The position numbers and the translations under genes were made by a program. From assembly GCA_936941155.1 (NCBI GenBank), contig CAKZJE010000013.1, positions 1-45,639 on the forward strand: 45,639 bases of DNA, written 5' to 3'. The notes under the pieces were generated by a model. The model searched no databases, had not been told where the DNA came from, and saw only the letters and a program-made list of their open reading frames with translations. Below, piece by piece: positions 1 to 7,388 of the stretch (position 1 is its first letter; each line of letters starts with the position of its first letter). Origin of the DNA: an uncultured Methylomonas sp. Its GTDB lineage: Bacteria; Pseudomonadota; Gammaproteobacteria; Methylococcales; Methylomonadaceae.

Positions 1-30
1 AAGCGTGATTGCGAAAAATCAGATTCATCG

Positions 31-80
31 TTTAATCCTAAAAGTCCTGTTCAAAAACTGCCGCCCGTGCTTTAGACTAG
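31..80. repeat. Short dispersed repeat, copy 1 of 3
   Basis: The stretch starting TTTAATCCTAAAAGTCCTG and running through CCGCCCGTGCTTTAGAC is repeated near 438-490 and 985-1020. The three copies lie next to small TA genes. Copies 1 and 2 continue to match for about 25 further bases (GAACACAAA..AAGGT). Function is unknown; it may mark recombination points between modules. Confidence 0.7.
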
Positions 81-122
81 AGGAACACAAAAAAAGGTAG
101 CGCGGGGTGATGTTTTTGTTTG

Positions 123-212
123 CTAACCAATAATCTGGTCATATTCAGCGTGGCTACCTATCCAAATCCATTGAATACCGCCCTCTGAATCAATCCCTAA
201 AGCGCGGTAGCG
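123..212 (-). pseudogene. C-terminal remnant of a RelE/HigB-type toxin
   Basis: Reading from 212 down to the TAG at 123-125 gives 29 codons that start RYRALGIDSEGG and end WIWIGSHAEYDQIIG. This is the typical C-terminal strand of RelE/ParE-superfamily toxins (RYRALG... W.WIGSH.EYD). It has no start codon of its own and overlaps the end of the antitoxin gene at 197-397 in another frame. The first two thirds of a normal ~85-residue toxin are missing. The likely cause is an internal deletion that joined the 3' end of the antitoxin gene to the 3' third of the toxin gene. The family assignment rests on motif recognition only. Confidence 0.7.
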
Positions 213-397
213 TTGCCTTGTGCAAATTCACGGCGGGCTTTTTCTATCAAGTGATTTAATTTTCCGGCGCGAAAATCGCGGGCGATTTGTTTGTCCCACA
301 TTTCGTTTTCAAATTGATAAAACCAGTCACGGAACAAGGCAAATTTTTCGTTGGGTAATTCGCTGACTTTGGCTTCAAGTTCTTCAATCTCGGTCAT
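197..397 (-). CDS. Orphan type II antitoxin-like protein
   Basis: This is a 66-residue acidic and basic helical protein with the pattern LPNEKFALFRDWFYQFE, then WDKQIARDFRAGKLNHLIEKA. That pattern is typical of antitoxins encoded just upstream of RelE-type toxins. The start is placed at the ATG at 395-397, because GTGAGAAATAAC just before it offers a weak Shine-Dalgarno sequence; an upstream in-frame GTG would add four residues. No intact toxin follows. Instead, the last codons overlap a toxin C-terminal remnant (123-212) in another frame. The natural C-terminus may have been altered by the deletion, because the final residues (GNATAL) lie at the junction. The gene may still bind DNA or related toxins, but this is inference. 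Confidence 0.65.
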   Translation of the reverse strand: MTEIEELEAKVSELPNEKFALFRDWFYQFENEMWDKQIARDFRAGKLNHLIEKARREFAQGNATAL

Positions 398-437
398 GTT
401 ATTTCTCACGTTGTTTAAAGGAGCATCCTATTCATCA

Positions 438-490
438 TTTAATCCTAAAAATCCTGTTCAAAACCCGCCGCCCGTGCTTTAGACGAGCGG
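438..490. repeat. Short dispersed repeat, copy 2 of 3
   Basis: It contains TTTAATCCTAAAAATCCTG and then CCGCCCGTGCTTTAGACGAG. It lies between the orphan antitoxin gene and hicA and matches copies at 31-80 and 985-1020. On the minus strand it reads as a GGATTTTTAGGATTAAA-rich element. Confidence 0.7.
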
Positions 491-521
491 AACACAAAGA
501 AAGGTGGCGGTATTTTTGTTT

Positions 522-728
522 TTAAAGATTAAAATCCTCACGGCTTAATCCTGATTGCTTAATAATCGAATACAGCGTGCCGATAGGAATTTCTTTTTTA
601 GGTGCAGGCACAATTGCAACATGATTACCCTTGCAATATTTCTGATGGCTGCCTTTTTGACTGACTTTGACAAAGCCATGCACCAATAAAACAGCAATAA
701 TTTCTTTAGAGGACAGTAACTTAGGCAT
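522..728 (-). CDS. hicA: HicA family mRNA interferase toxin
   Basis: This 68-residue protein has the HicA layout: LLSSKEIIAVLLVHGFV, then QKGSHQKY with the catalytic histidine at residue 28, then a basic and hydrophobic C-terminus ending in GLSREDFNL. HicA toxins have a dsRNA-binding-like fold and cleave mRNA independently of the ribosome. The ATG at 726-728 is chosen because a longer frame upstream would only run back into hicB; MPKLLSSKEI is the usual family N-terminus. The gene overlaps the end of hicB by 8 nt, so the pair is probably translationally coupled. The order is antitoxin first, toxin second. Confidence 0.88.
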   Translation of the reverse strand: MPKLLSSKEIIAVLLVHGFVKVSQKGSHQKYCKGNHVAIVPAPKKEIPIGTLYSIIKQSGLSREDFNL

Positions 729-933
729 GAACCGCAAACTCACCCAGCATAAATTCACCGACTTCGTGAAATTGGCTTGCTGTGTTGTCATCTTCTAAAT
801 ACAACTCCACAGCTTCTTTTAAATTGGTCAATGCTTCGTCAATCGTTGTGCCAAAACTTGCGACTTCGACATTGAGGCATTGCGAAACAAAATAGTCGCC
901 TTCGCGGTAAATCAGATATTTTAAGTTTTTCAT
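721..933 (-). CDS. hicB: HicB family antitoxin
   Basis: This 70-residue protein has the HicB core: YLIYREGDYFVSQCLNVEVAS, then FGTTIDEALTNLKEAVELYLED. That is the partial RNase H-like fold which binds HicA. It lacks the C-terminal helix-turn-helix or ribbon-helix-helix found in longer HicB proteins, so it belongs to the short class. How it would repress its own promoter is not visible. It is the first gene of the hicBA pair and overlaps hicA by 8 nt. Upstream (934-1057) lies a third copy of the local dispersed repeat. Confidence 0.88.
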   Translation of the reverse strand: MKNLKYLIYREGDYFVSQCLNVEVASFGTTIDEALTNLKEAVELYLEDDNTASQFHEVGEFMLGEFAVHA

Positions 934-984
934 AGTGGCGTTTTCCTATAAGTGCGTTTTGTTAAAAACATCCCATTTCTCTTT

Positions 985-1020
985 CAATCCTAAAAATCCT
1001 GTTCAAAACCCGCCGCCCGT
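985..1020. repeat. Short dispersed repeat, copy 3 of 3
   Basis: It contains CAATCCTAAAAATCCTGTTC followed by AAAACCCGCCGCCCGTG, nearly identical to copy 2 at 438-490. The match ends sharply after CCCGTG, where the sequence changes to GATCTTGG. The copy lies between hicB and the 3' end of the gene at 1058-2002. Confidence 0.65.
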
Positions 1021-1057
1021 GATCTTGGATGTTTTTTCTTAGATTTCATCAAGGCTA

Positions 1058-2002
1058 TTATCCATTTTTAGCCTGAATTTTGTTAAACCAAAAGCAATCG
1101 TGAAATTTAGTAGGGGCATTTGTTATTCCTTCATAACTTCTTTCTACAGGATTTTTAGAATAAAAACTAGATCCAATTTTAAGAATCATATTAATACTCA
1201 AATCAGTATATTCATCTGATTCATTTTTAAATACTTCAAAAAAATCCCACCATTTACTTTGGGACGGATGCGCTGCAAACTCTGACCTTATTATATGCAA
1301 TGATGTCATCATTTTTATTTGTTTTTCATTAAAACCAAGTAATGCTAGGTTGGAATTTTTACCATGTGCTTCCTCGCATCTCATTCTTACTAAACTTGCT
1401 ATGCAATCCATATTCACAAATGCGTCTTCTGTAAAGTCATTATTTAACAAATTCCACATTCTTATGTAATGATAACAAGCATTATGAACCATTGGATAGT
1501 CACAATTTATTTGTTTTACAAAGGCACTCAATTCTTTATTTTTAAAATTCTCTTGAAACTCTAAATCAGAGAAATTTTCTTGATTAATTGTAGGTGACCC
1601 TACCCATTCAGCACTAACGTTATAACGCCACATCAAAAATACAAGAATAGGGGTTACATTGCAACGATGCCAATATTGAGTGAGAAAATGAAAGTAATAA
1701 TCAACTAATTCTCTTGTTTGTTCTTTCTTTATATACTGTCTCCATCCATTTCTCCACGCAGGAACAGCAGATGAAATCCATAATTCGTTATTAACTTTAT
1801 AAATTGACCGATACTTATCAGACCAAGATATATTGATTTCATAATCAGTTACTACACAACGACTTTCAATGAAATATTTTCCATGATAATCCTCAATACG
1901 CTTTTTAACGGCGGTTTTCCAATTACATTTTAGAGACTCTTTTACACCTTTAGGATAATCTTGATTATCAATATAATCACTGAGATATTTTATAACTGAC
2001 AT
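1058..2002 (-). CDS. Protein of unknown function, possible HEPN-like C-terminal part
   Basis: I do not recognise this 314-residue protein. It is rich in aromatic residues, cysteine and histidine and has no signal peptide or clear membrane segment. The base composition is clearly more AT-rich than leuS or lysS, which suggests recent acquisition. Residues 195-260 look helical and contain IIRSEFAAHPSQSKWWDFF. The R239-x5-H245 spacing fits the Rx4-6H motif of HEPN ribonucleases, which are common in TA and defence loci. This is only a motif-level suggestion. No partner nucleotidyltransferase gene is adjacent. The neighbours are hicBA downstream and an Rpn nuclease gene upstream, all on the same strand. 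Confidence 0.6.
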   Translation of the reverse strand: MSVIKYLSDYIDNQDYPKGVKESLKCNWKTAVKKRIEDYHGKYFIESRCVVTDYEINISWSDKYRSIYKVNNELWISSAVPAWRNGWRQYIKKEQTRELVDYYFHFLTQYWHRCNVTPILVFLMWRYNVSAEWVGSPTINQENFSDLEFQENFKNKELSAFVKQINCDYPMVHNACYHYIRMWNLLNNDFTEDAFVNMDCIASLVRMRCEEAHGKNSNLALLGFNEKQIKMMTSLHIIRSEFAAHPSQSKWWDFFEVFKNESDEYTDLSINMILKIGSSFYSKNPVERSYEGITNAPTKFHDCFWFNKIQAKNG

Positions 2003-2043
2003 ATTTTAAATCTTATTAAAAATGCTAAGTTTTGCCGAAATTT

Positions 2044-2099
2044 AAAAAATCCAGCCGGTTTTTTATTTAAAGTTAAATCACAATACTGACCAACTTATT
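2044..2099. repeat. Direct repeat carrying a copy of the leuS 3' end (left copy)
   Basis: The segment AAAAAATCCAGCCGG to CCAACTTATT matches 2904-2960 along its length with a few changes. The last 27 bases (2073-2099) are identical to 2934-2960, which are the leuS stop codon and its last eight codons. The gene at 2102-2860 lies exactly between the two copies and its stop codon abuts this one. Confidence 0.85.
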
Positions 2100-2101
2100 T
2101 T

Positions 2102-2860
2102 TTACAACTTTTCAATTTCAGCCTCACTTAAACCGGTTAATTTAGCAATGAATGCGTGGGAGAGATTTTCTGCTAACATATTTTTAGCAATATTCTTTTT
2201 TTCAGTTAATACTTCCTCCAGACGATGATTTTCCTCAATTAAATCATAACGCTCTTCATTTGTAATATTATCTGTCTCAATTAAATCAAAAATTTCTTTA
2301 ATTATCGGATTCTCATAATCCATTTCGTTTACTTCACCATCTAAAGTATCTTCAATGGCTTTTAGCCATTCCCGATATGCAATCGGCGTATTTTCATTAA
2401 CAAAATGCGGACATAAATAAATCACTTTATGGGCAATTTTATTAATGCCATTGCCTTGTAAATCTTTTGGGTCAAAATCAATCGTTAAAACATCTTTTCC
2501 TTCTTTATTTTCTGATGTTAAAACTACAATGGTAAATACTTTTGTTTTAGGCTGATAATCTTTTGAGTTTTTAATTTGCTCCAATATCGCCATGCAATGG
2601 TAATGCAAAAATCGGTCATAATAATCCTCATGCTGCATATGTTGAATATCCACAATCACACGCTTTTTAACATCTTCTGCAAACAAATCAAACCGCGATT
2701 TAACCTGTCCTATTTTTGTGTCAAAGGTTTTTTCCATATCTACATTAGTTATTTCTAACTCAATACCTAAAACCGCTTTTACAAAAGCTTTAAATATTTC
2801 AGGCTTAGAAAAGGCTTTTTTAAAAATAACATCATATTGTAACGAAGCAACTTGTTTCAT
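2102..2860 (-). CDS. Rpn-family recombination-promoting nuclease / PD-(D/E)XK transposase-like protein
   Basis: The 252-residue protein starts with the usual YDVIFKKAFSKPE segment and then shows RFDLFAEDVKKRVIVDIQ. This gives the catalytic pattern D58...D71-x-Q73 of the Rpn/PDDEXK_2 nuclease family; the more usual E-x-Q is D-x-Q here. It ends in a helical tail, AFIAKLTGLSEAEIEKL, shared in style with the second Rpn gene at 9336-10175. Rpn proteins of E. coli cut DNA and raise RecA-independent recombination. The gene is bracketed by direct repeats of the leuS 3' end (2044-2099 and 2904-2960), which suggests arrival as a small unit. Confidence 0.85.
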   Translation of the reverse strand: MKQVASLQYDVIFKKAFSKPEIFKAFVKAVLGIELEITNVDMEKTFDTKIGQVKSRFDLFAEDVKKRVIVDIQHMQHEDYYDRFLHYHCMAILEQIKNSKDYQPKTKVFTIVVLTSENKEGKDVLTIDFDPKDLQGNGINKIAHKVIYLCPHFVNENTPIAYREWLKAIEDTLDGEVNEMDYENPIIKEIFDLIETDNITNEERYDLIEENHRLEEVLTEKKNIAKNMLAENLSHAFIAKLTGLSEAEIEKL

Positions 2861-2888
2861 AAAATTTTCCTAAACTATTGAAATAGGT

Positions 2889-2921
2889 TAAACCTGCCAA
2901 ATCAAAAAATCCGGCAGGTTT
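2889..2921 (-). terminator. Intrinsic terminator of leuS
   Basis: On the minus strand just after the leuS stop, AAAACCTGCC and GGCAGGTTT form a 9-bp stem around an AT-rich loop. The U-run is poor and split. A degenerate half-copy (CCAGCCGGTTTTTT) lies at the equivalent place in the left direct repeat, near 2050-2064. Confidence 0.6.
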
Positions 2922-2960
2922 TATTTTATGCCATTAAATCACAATACTGACCAACTTATT
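2904..2960. repeat. Direct repeat at the leuS 3' end (right copy)
   Basis: This is the original copy: it holds the last eight leuS codons, the stop codon and part of the leuS terminator. Its partner is at 2044-2099. The spacing between the copies is about 860 bp, which is one Rpn gene plus its leader. Confidence 0.85.
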
Positions 2961-5522
2961 CGGCACTACAATAATTTTCTTAATTGGATTATCGCCAATC
3001 AATTTTTTAATATCCTCTTGTGCCAACGCTTGCGCTTCAATACTTTCTTTCGTCGCATTTAACGCCACGTCAATTTTTCCGCGCAGTTTGCCATTCACCT
3101 GAATCATCATTTGCACAGAATCCTGTTGCAACGCCGATTCATCCACCGTTGCCCACAATTCATGCACGATGTCGTTGTTATGTCCTAAATCAAACCACAG
3201 TTGTCTGGCAATATGCGGCACAATTGGCGATAACATTAAGACAATGCCTTCCAAAATTTCTTGCCGAATTGCTTTGCCGTTTTCGCTGGCATCTTCAAAT
3301 TTGCTCAAACTATTCAGCAATTCCATATTCGCCGCAATCGCAGTATTAAAAGTATGGCGACGATTCAAATCATCACCGACTTTCGCCAACGTTTGATGTA
3401 ACTGGCGACGAATCGCTTTTTGTCCATCGGTCAACGCCGATTTATCCAAACTCGAAACATTGACCACGCCTGCGCTGACATGCAAATGCGCTTGTCGCCA
3501 CAACCGTTTTAAGAATCGCTGCGCTCCTTCCACACCCGCATCATTCCATTCTAACGACTGTTCTGGTGGGGAAGTGAACATGGTGTAAAGCCGCACGGTG
3601 TCCGCGCCATATCTATCAATCAACACTTGCGGATCAACGCCGTTGTTTTTCGATTTCGACATCTTTTCCATTGCGCCAATCGTCACCGGCGAGCTATCAG
3701 ACGCTAGTTTAGCCGCGCAGATTTTGCCTTTCGCATCGCGTTCAATGTCCAACTCTGTCAAATTAAAATAGTTTTTATGCCCTTGTTCGTCCGTTTGATA
3801 AAAGGTTTCCGCAACGACCATCCCTTGTGTTAGGAGATTTTTAAATGGCTCGTCGCTAGTGACTAAGCCTTCATCACGCAGTAACTTGTGGAAAAAACGC
3901 GCATAGAGTAAATGCAAAATCGCGTGTTCAATGCCGCCAATATATTGATCCACTGGCAACCAATGATTCGCGCTTTCAGCCAGCATTTGGTCAGCTTTGG
4001 GTGATGCGAAACGGGCGAAATACCAAGACGATTCCATAAAGGTATCGAAAGTATCGGTTTCGCGTTTAGCGGCTTTGCCACATTCTGGGCAAGTGGTATG
4101 CGGAAAAGTCGGATGCGCCGCCAGTGGTGATTGCGAACCGTCCAAAACTACGTCTTCCGGTAAAGTCACAGGCAATTGTTCATCAGGCACAGCAACCGTG
4201 CCGCAATCATCACAATAAATTACCGGAATGGGTGCGCCCCAATACCGTTGCCGCGATACGCCCCAATCACGCAGACGGAAATTGGTTTTGCGCAAACCTT
4301 TGTTTTGGCTTTCTAGTTTTTCAGCAATGGCGACAAAGGCTTGTTGTGAGGTTAAACCGTCAAATTCAGCGGAATTTTTCAATACGCCTTTTGTCGTGAA
4401 TGCTTGAGTTGCAATGCTGTCATCTTCGCCATTTGCAGCTCCGATGACTTGTTTAATCGCAATGCCGTATTTTTGCGCAAATTCATAATCGCGTTGGTCA
4501 TGCGCTGGAACCGCCATCACCGCGCCCGTGCCGTAGCCCATTAACACGAAATTCGCAATCCAAACCGGAACTTGCTCGCCTGTAATCGGATGAATCGCGG
4601 TTAAACCGGACGCAATGCCGCGTTTTTCCATGGTTTCCATTGCTGCTTCGGAGGTTTCCATTTTTTTGCAGTCATCAATAAACGCTTGAATATCTGCATT
4701 ATTTTCCGCCGCGCGTTTCGCCAATGGATGCTCCGCCGCCACTGCAACGTAAGTCACGCCCATTAAGGTATCAGGGCGGGTGGTGTAAACGCGCAACGGT
4801 TCGCCACTGTCCGCGACGATAAAGTCCATTTCCACGCCTTCGGAACGCCCAATCCAATTGGCTTGCATGGTTTTTACTTGCTCCGGCCAGCCGTCTAAAG
4901 TGTCCAAATCTTTCAGCAATTCATCCGCATAGGCGGTGATTTTCAAAAACCATTGCGAAATTTCTTTGCGCTCAACAGGCGTATCGCAACGCCAGCAACA
5001 GCCTTCAATGACTTGCTCATTCGCCAATACGGTGGCATCGTGCGGACACCAATTCACGGGCGCGGTTTTTTTGTAAACCAAGCCTTTTTTCAGTAATTTC
5101 AGGAAAAACCATTGCTCCCAGCGATAATAAGCGGGGTCGCAAGTGGCAAATTCGCGTGACCAATCGTAAGCAAAACCTAAGCTTTTCAATTGGGTACGCA
5201 TGTAATCAATATTTTCATACGTCCATTTGGCAGGATGTACGCCGTGTTTCATCGCGGCATTTTCAGCGGGCAAGCCAAACGCATCCCAACCCATCGGCTG
5301 CATCACGTTTTTGCCTAACATGCGTTGGTAGCGGCTAATCACGTCGCCGATGGTGTAATTGCGCACATGCCCCATGTGGAGTTTGCCGCTCGGATAGGGG
5401 AACATGGCTAAACAGTAGAATTTTTCTTGATTTGGGTTTTCGACTGCGTGAAATACGCCGGAGGTTTCCCAGTGTTGTTGTGCGTCTTGTTCGATGGTGG
5501 CTGGATTGTAAATTTCTTGCAT
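2934..5522 (-). CDS. leuS: Leucyl-tRNA synthetase
   Basis: This 862-residue class I aminoacyl-tRNA synthetase attaches leucine to tRNA-Leu in the cytoplasm; its length equals the usual bacterial form. The HIGH motif is seen as [12 protein letters not shown] (41-52) and the KMSKS motif as [11 protein letters not shown] near residue 620. In between are a cysteine-rich insert (CPHDATVL...CCWRCD) and the CP1 editing domain with [20 protein letters not shown]. The gene starts at ATG 5522, 51 bp downstream of the TA array at 5574-7289 and on the same strand. Its promoter must therefore lie in that gap or inside the toxin gene, or leuS is partly read through from the TA genes. Confidence 0.98.
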   Translation of the reverse strand: MQEIYNPATIEQDAQQHWETSGVFHAVENPNQEKFYCLAMFPYPSGKLHMGHVRNYTIGDVISRYQRMLGKNVMQPMGWDAFGLPAENAAMKHGVHPAKWTYENIDYMRTQLKSLGFAYDWSREFATCDPAYYRWEQWFFLKLLKKGLVYKKTAPVNWCPHDATVLANEQVIEGCCWRCDTPVERKEISQWFLKITAYADELLKDLDTLDGWPEQVKTMQANWIGRSEGVEMDFIVADSGEPLRVYTTRPDTLMGVTYVAVAAEHPLAKRAAENNADIQAFIDDCKKMETSEAAMETMEKRGIASGLTAIHPITGEQVPVWIANFVLMGYGTGAVMAVPAHDQRDYEFAQKYGIAIKQVIGAANGEDDSIATQAFTTKGVLKNSAEFDGLTSQQAFVAIAEKLESQNKGLRKTNFRLRDWGVSRQRYWGAPIPVIYCDDCGTVAVPDEQLPVTLPEDVVLDGSQSPLAAHPTFPHTTCPECGKAAKRETDTFDTFMESSWYFARFASPKADQMLAESANHWLPVDQYIGGIEHAILHLLYARFFHKLLRDEGLVTSDEPFKNLLTQGMVVAETFYQTDEQGHKNYFNLTELDIERDAKGKICAAKLASDSSPVTIGAMEKMSKSKNNGVDPQVLIDRYGADTVRLYTMFTSPPEQSLEWNDAGVEGAQRFLKRLWRQAHLHVSAGVVNVSSLDKSALTDGQKAIRRQLHQTLAKVGDDLNRRHTFNTAIAANMELLNSLSKFEDASENGKAIRQEILEGIVLMLSPIVPHIARQLWFDLGHNNDIVHELWATVDESALQQDSVQMMIQVNGKLRGKIDVALNATKESIEAQALAQEDIKKLIGDNPIKKIIVVPNKLVSIVI

Positions 5523-5573
5523 GGTGTTTTTAATGAAAGGTTTAAAAAAGTTTTTTATTTGAAAAGATTTTAT

Positions 5574-5948
5574 TTAAGCTAATTGAATTTCAGGTAAAAA
5601 CTTAAAATCTTTTTTATTGTAGGTTAATAACGGCACTTGATAAAAGATAGCCGTTGCTCCAATCACGGCATCCGGCAAAGCTGAATTATGTGATAAACAA
5701 TAGGTGCGGACATAGCTCGTTGCTAAATCGAAAATCGGTTGTTGTAGATTTAGCAAGCGAAAAGATTGCAGTTTTTTCTTAATCACTGCTAATTCTATTT
5801 TATTTCGCGCGCCTTGCAATAATTCCATTTCAATCACCGAATTGATAAATAGAACCTCGCCATTATCGAATAAATCGTTTAGCGTAGTATTGCGTTTGTT
5901 AATGTAGTCAATAATAACGCAAGTATCCACAAGCAAATAATCAGGCAT
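5574..5948 (-). CDS. PIN-domain (VapC-like) ribonuclease toxin
   Basis: This is a complete 124-residue PIN domain. The acidic residues expected for metal binding are visible: VDTCVIID (D8, D14), INSVIEMELLQG (E40 region), ALPDAVIGATA (D93 region) and LLTYNKKDF near the end. VapC toxins cut specific tRNA or rRNA sites. The gene overlaps the end of the antitoxin gene at 5941-6192 by 8 nt. It is the last gene of a three-pair TA array and is followed closely by leuS. Confidence 0.85.
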   Translation of the reverse strand: MPDYLLVDTCVIIDYINKRNTTLNDLFDNGEVLFINSVIEMELLQGARNKIELAVIKKKLQSFRLLNLQQPIFDLATSYVRTYCLSHNSALPDAVIGATAIFYQVPLLTYNKKDFKFLPEIQLA

Positions 5949-6192
5949 GATGGTTTCTTTGCCAAGCGTTGGTTCTTAATTGTTTGCTAAAGGCGGCGGT
6001 ATCTTCAATATCAGTAAAAGCGAGTCCGTCTTGCGTTTCTGCTTCAGGGTAATGAATAGGGCGTGAATTAGCGAATAAATCGGGTTTAGATTTTTTTTGA
6101 TGAGGAAATTGTTGTAATAGCCGAAATACCAAATCTAAATAGTTATCGTCTAATTGTTCTATTTCTTGCTTTAATTCTTCTTTAGTTATCAT
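5941..6192 (-). CDS. Antitoxin partner of the PIN toxin at 5574-5948
   Basis: This 83-residue protein starts MITKEELKQEIEQLDD, has a helical N-terminal half and a polar middle (PHQKKSKPDLFANSRPIHYPEAETQD), as expected for an antitoxin with an unstructured toxin-binding tail. I do not recognise a named family. It is called an antitoxin from its size, its place directly before a PIN gene and the 8-nt overlap. The N-terminus resembles the two other antitoxins in the array (MITEQLL..EI.QLP) only loosely. Confidence 0.7.
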   Translation of the reverse strand: MITKEELKQEIEQLDDNYLDLVFRLLQQFPHQKKSKPDLFANSRPIHYPEAETQDGLAFTDIEDTAAFSKQLRTNAWQRNHHA

Positions 6193-6214
6193 GGCGGTAT
6201 TCCTACTCGGCTAT

Positions 6215-6484
6215 TTAAAATAATTCACTATGCGAACCTGTCCGCACCAAAATCAGTTTATTCTCAACCCGTTGATAAATCAGCAACCAATCAGGCTTAA
6301 TATGACATTCACGATGTGTTTGCCAGTTTCCGGTTAAGAGATGGTCTTTATGTTTTTCTGCCAGTGTTTTGTCGTTTGCTAATAAATCCACAATCACCAA
6401 TAAATCGTCTATTTTGTAGCGGTTTGAATGTTTGACTTTTTTCAAATCCTGCTTAAATTGCGAAGTTTGGACGATTTCTCTCAT
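6215..6484 (-). CDS. yafQ: YafQ-family mRNA interferase toxin
   Basis: This 89-residue RelE-superfamily protein has the YafQ catalytic set: H48 (DHLLTGNW), H61 and D65 (RECHIKPDWLLIYQ) and H85 (RTGSHSELF). In E. coli YafQ the equivalents are H50, H63, D67 and H87, so the spacing is the same with an offset of two. YafQ cleaves mRNA on the ribosome. The start codon overlaps the stop of the antitoxin gene by 4 nt (ATGA), so the two are translationally coupled. It appears intact. Confidence 0.9.
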   Translation of the reverse strand: MREIVQTSQFKQDLKKVKHSNRYKIDDLLVIVDLLANDKTLAEKHKDHLLTGNWQTHRECHIKPDWLLIYQRVENKLILVRTGSHSELF

Positions 6485-6684
6485 GCCTCATCCCATTGTT
6501 TTTTTAAATCATTCAAACTGACCGTTTCATATTCGCCGCGATTGGCAGATTGCATGGCTTCTATTGTGGTTTGATTGGGTATTTGTTGTTTGAACTTTAA
6601 AAAATCAATAAATTTTAAAACCTCTTCTTTTAGATTTTCAGGGAGTTGGTGAATTTCATCAATCAGTAATTGTTCGGTTATCAC
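6481..6684 (-). CDS. Antitoxin partner of YafQ-like toxin
   Basis: This 67-residue protein begins at a GTG codon (6682-6684) and reads MITEQLLIDEIHQLPENL, KEEVLKFIDFLKFKQQ, then an acidic tail. The N-terminal half is nearly the same as in the antitoxin at 7059-7289, although the two partner toxins differ (YafQ versus PIN). The helical start resembles DUF2281-type antitoxins, while the C-terminal part should decide toxin specificity. The shared part lies inside a 128-bp duplicated cassette (6619-6746). A swap of toxin-specific tails behind a common N-terminus is the likely history. Confidence 0.78.
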   Translation of the reverse strand: MITEQLLIDEIHQLPENLKEEVLKFIDFLKFKQQIPNQTTIEAMQSANRGEYETVSLNDLKKQWDEA

Positions 6685-6746
6685 GGTGTTTTCTCTTGGG
6701 TTTTATTGTCATGGATGTTAAGGACAAGGTGCGTTGTTATTTTCTG
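6619..6746. repeat. 128-bp duplicated TA cassette, copy A
   Basis: This segment is about 88% identical by hand count (113 of 128 positions) to 7224-7351, with no gaps. It covers the antitoxin leader and the first 22 codons of the antitoxin gene. Its outer edge lies inside the 3' end of the PIN toxin gene at 6718-7062 and supplies that toxin's last residues. Confidence 0.88.
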
Positions 6747-7062
6747 CAATTGCTTGGGCAATGATAATACGATCAAATGGGTCGCGGTGATAAAACGGCA
6801 ATTTGTTTTGAATCAAAGTATGTTGAAAATTAATCGCTAATATTTCAATATCATTTGCAATTACGTCATTGATTACGGTTTCGTAGCCACCGTTTATGTC
6901 TAATTTACCCAAAGAATTTTTAATTGCCATTTCCCATAAGCTGGCAATGCTGATAAAAATTTGATTGTCGTTATTGGCAATTTGTTCATTAGCCTTTTTG
7001 CTTAAATTTTCTGCACCAGAAACAAACCATAAAAATGTATGCGTATCAATTAAGAATTTCAT
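6718..7062 (-). CDS. PIN-domain toxin with a replaced C-terminus
   Basis: This 114-residue protein has a clear PIN start (MKFLIDTHTFLWFVSG), the middle motif ISIASLWEMAIKNSLGKL and the late motif HRDPFDRIIIAQAIAE. Homologues usually continue with about 15 to 20 residues (a segment such as LLSRDEKF...) that carry a further acidic residue. Here the frame ends with NNNAPCP, and these codons come from the leader of the next TA module, that is from the 128-bp repeat beginning at 6746. The gene is thus truncated at its 3' end and may be inactive. It overlaps its antitoxin gene by 4 nt (ATGA). Confidence 0.8.
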   Translation of the reverse strand: MKFLIDTHTFLWFVSGAENLSKKANEQIANNDNQIFISIASLWEMAIKNSLGKLDINGGYETVINDVIANDIEILAINFQHTLIQNKLPFYHRDPFDRIIIAQAIAENNNAPCP

Positions 7063-7289
7063 TGCATATAGTCGCTAAAATCTTCTAAGGGTTTATCAAA
7101 GTCAGGCGATAATTGATATTTATTTTTGGCACTGCCAAATACTCTTTTTTGTTTTTTCTCAGTTGTTAAAACAGATAATGATGTTTTGTTATAACGGGCT
7201 TTCAATTGGGTAATGTATTGCCAAACCTCTTCTTTTAGGTTTTCAGGTAATTGGTGAATTTCATTAATTAGTAATTGTTCGGTTATCAT
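7059..7289 (-). CDS. Antitoxin partner of truncated PIN toxin
   Basis: This 76-residue protein starts MITEQLLINEIHQLPENL, KEEVWQYITQLKARYN and ends in an acidic, aromatic tail (LSPDFDKPLEDFSDYMQ) of the kind that wraps a PIN toxin. The start is ATG at 7287-7289. It is the first gene of the array; the leader and N-terminal codons lie inside repeat copy B (7224-7351). Its stop overlaps the toxin start by 4 nt. Confidence 0.78.
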   Translation of the reverse strand: MITEQLLINEIHQLPENLKEEVWQYITQLKARYNKTSLSVLTTEKKQKRVFGSAKNKYQLSPDFDKPLEDFSDYMQ

Positions 7290-7351
7290 GGCGTTTTCTC
7301 TTTGGCTTTATTGTCAGGGATATTAAAGGCAATGTGCGTTTTTATTTTCTG
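7224..7351. repeat. 128-bp duplicated TA cassette, copy B
   Basis: This is the partner of 6619-6746. It includes the first 22 antitoxin codons and about 60 bp of leader ending at TTTCTG (plus strand). It lies upstream of the first TA pair and so probably contains the array promoter. Confidence 0.88.
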
Positions 7352-7388
7352 AGGTATTTTTTATTTTTACGTTAGGTAAAAAGATTGT

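Noticed and set aside
31-1020. The three-copy repeat as a CRISPR array
   Set aside because: Copies are 400-550 bp apart and separated by TA genes rather than short spacers.
2576-2758. Plus-strand ORF of 60 codons inside the Rpn gene
   Set aside because: Antisense shadow of a well-supported nuclease gene, no start site signal and no recognisable protein.
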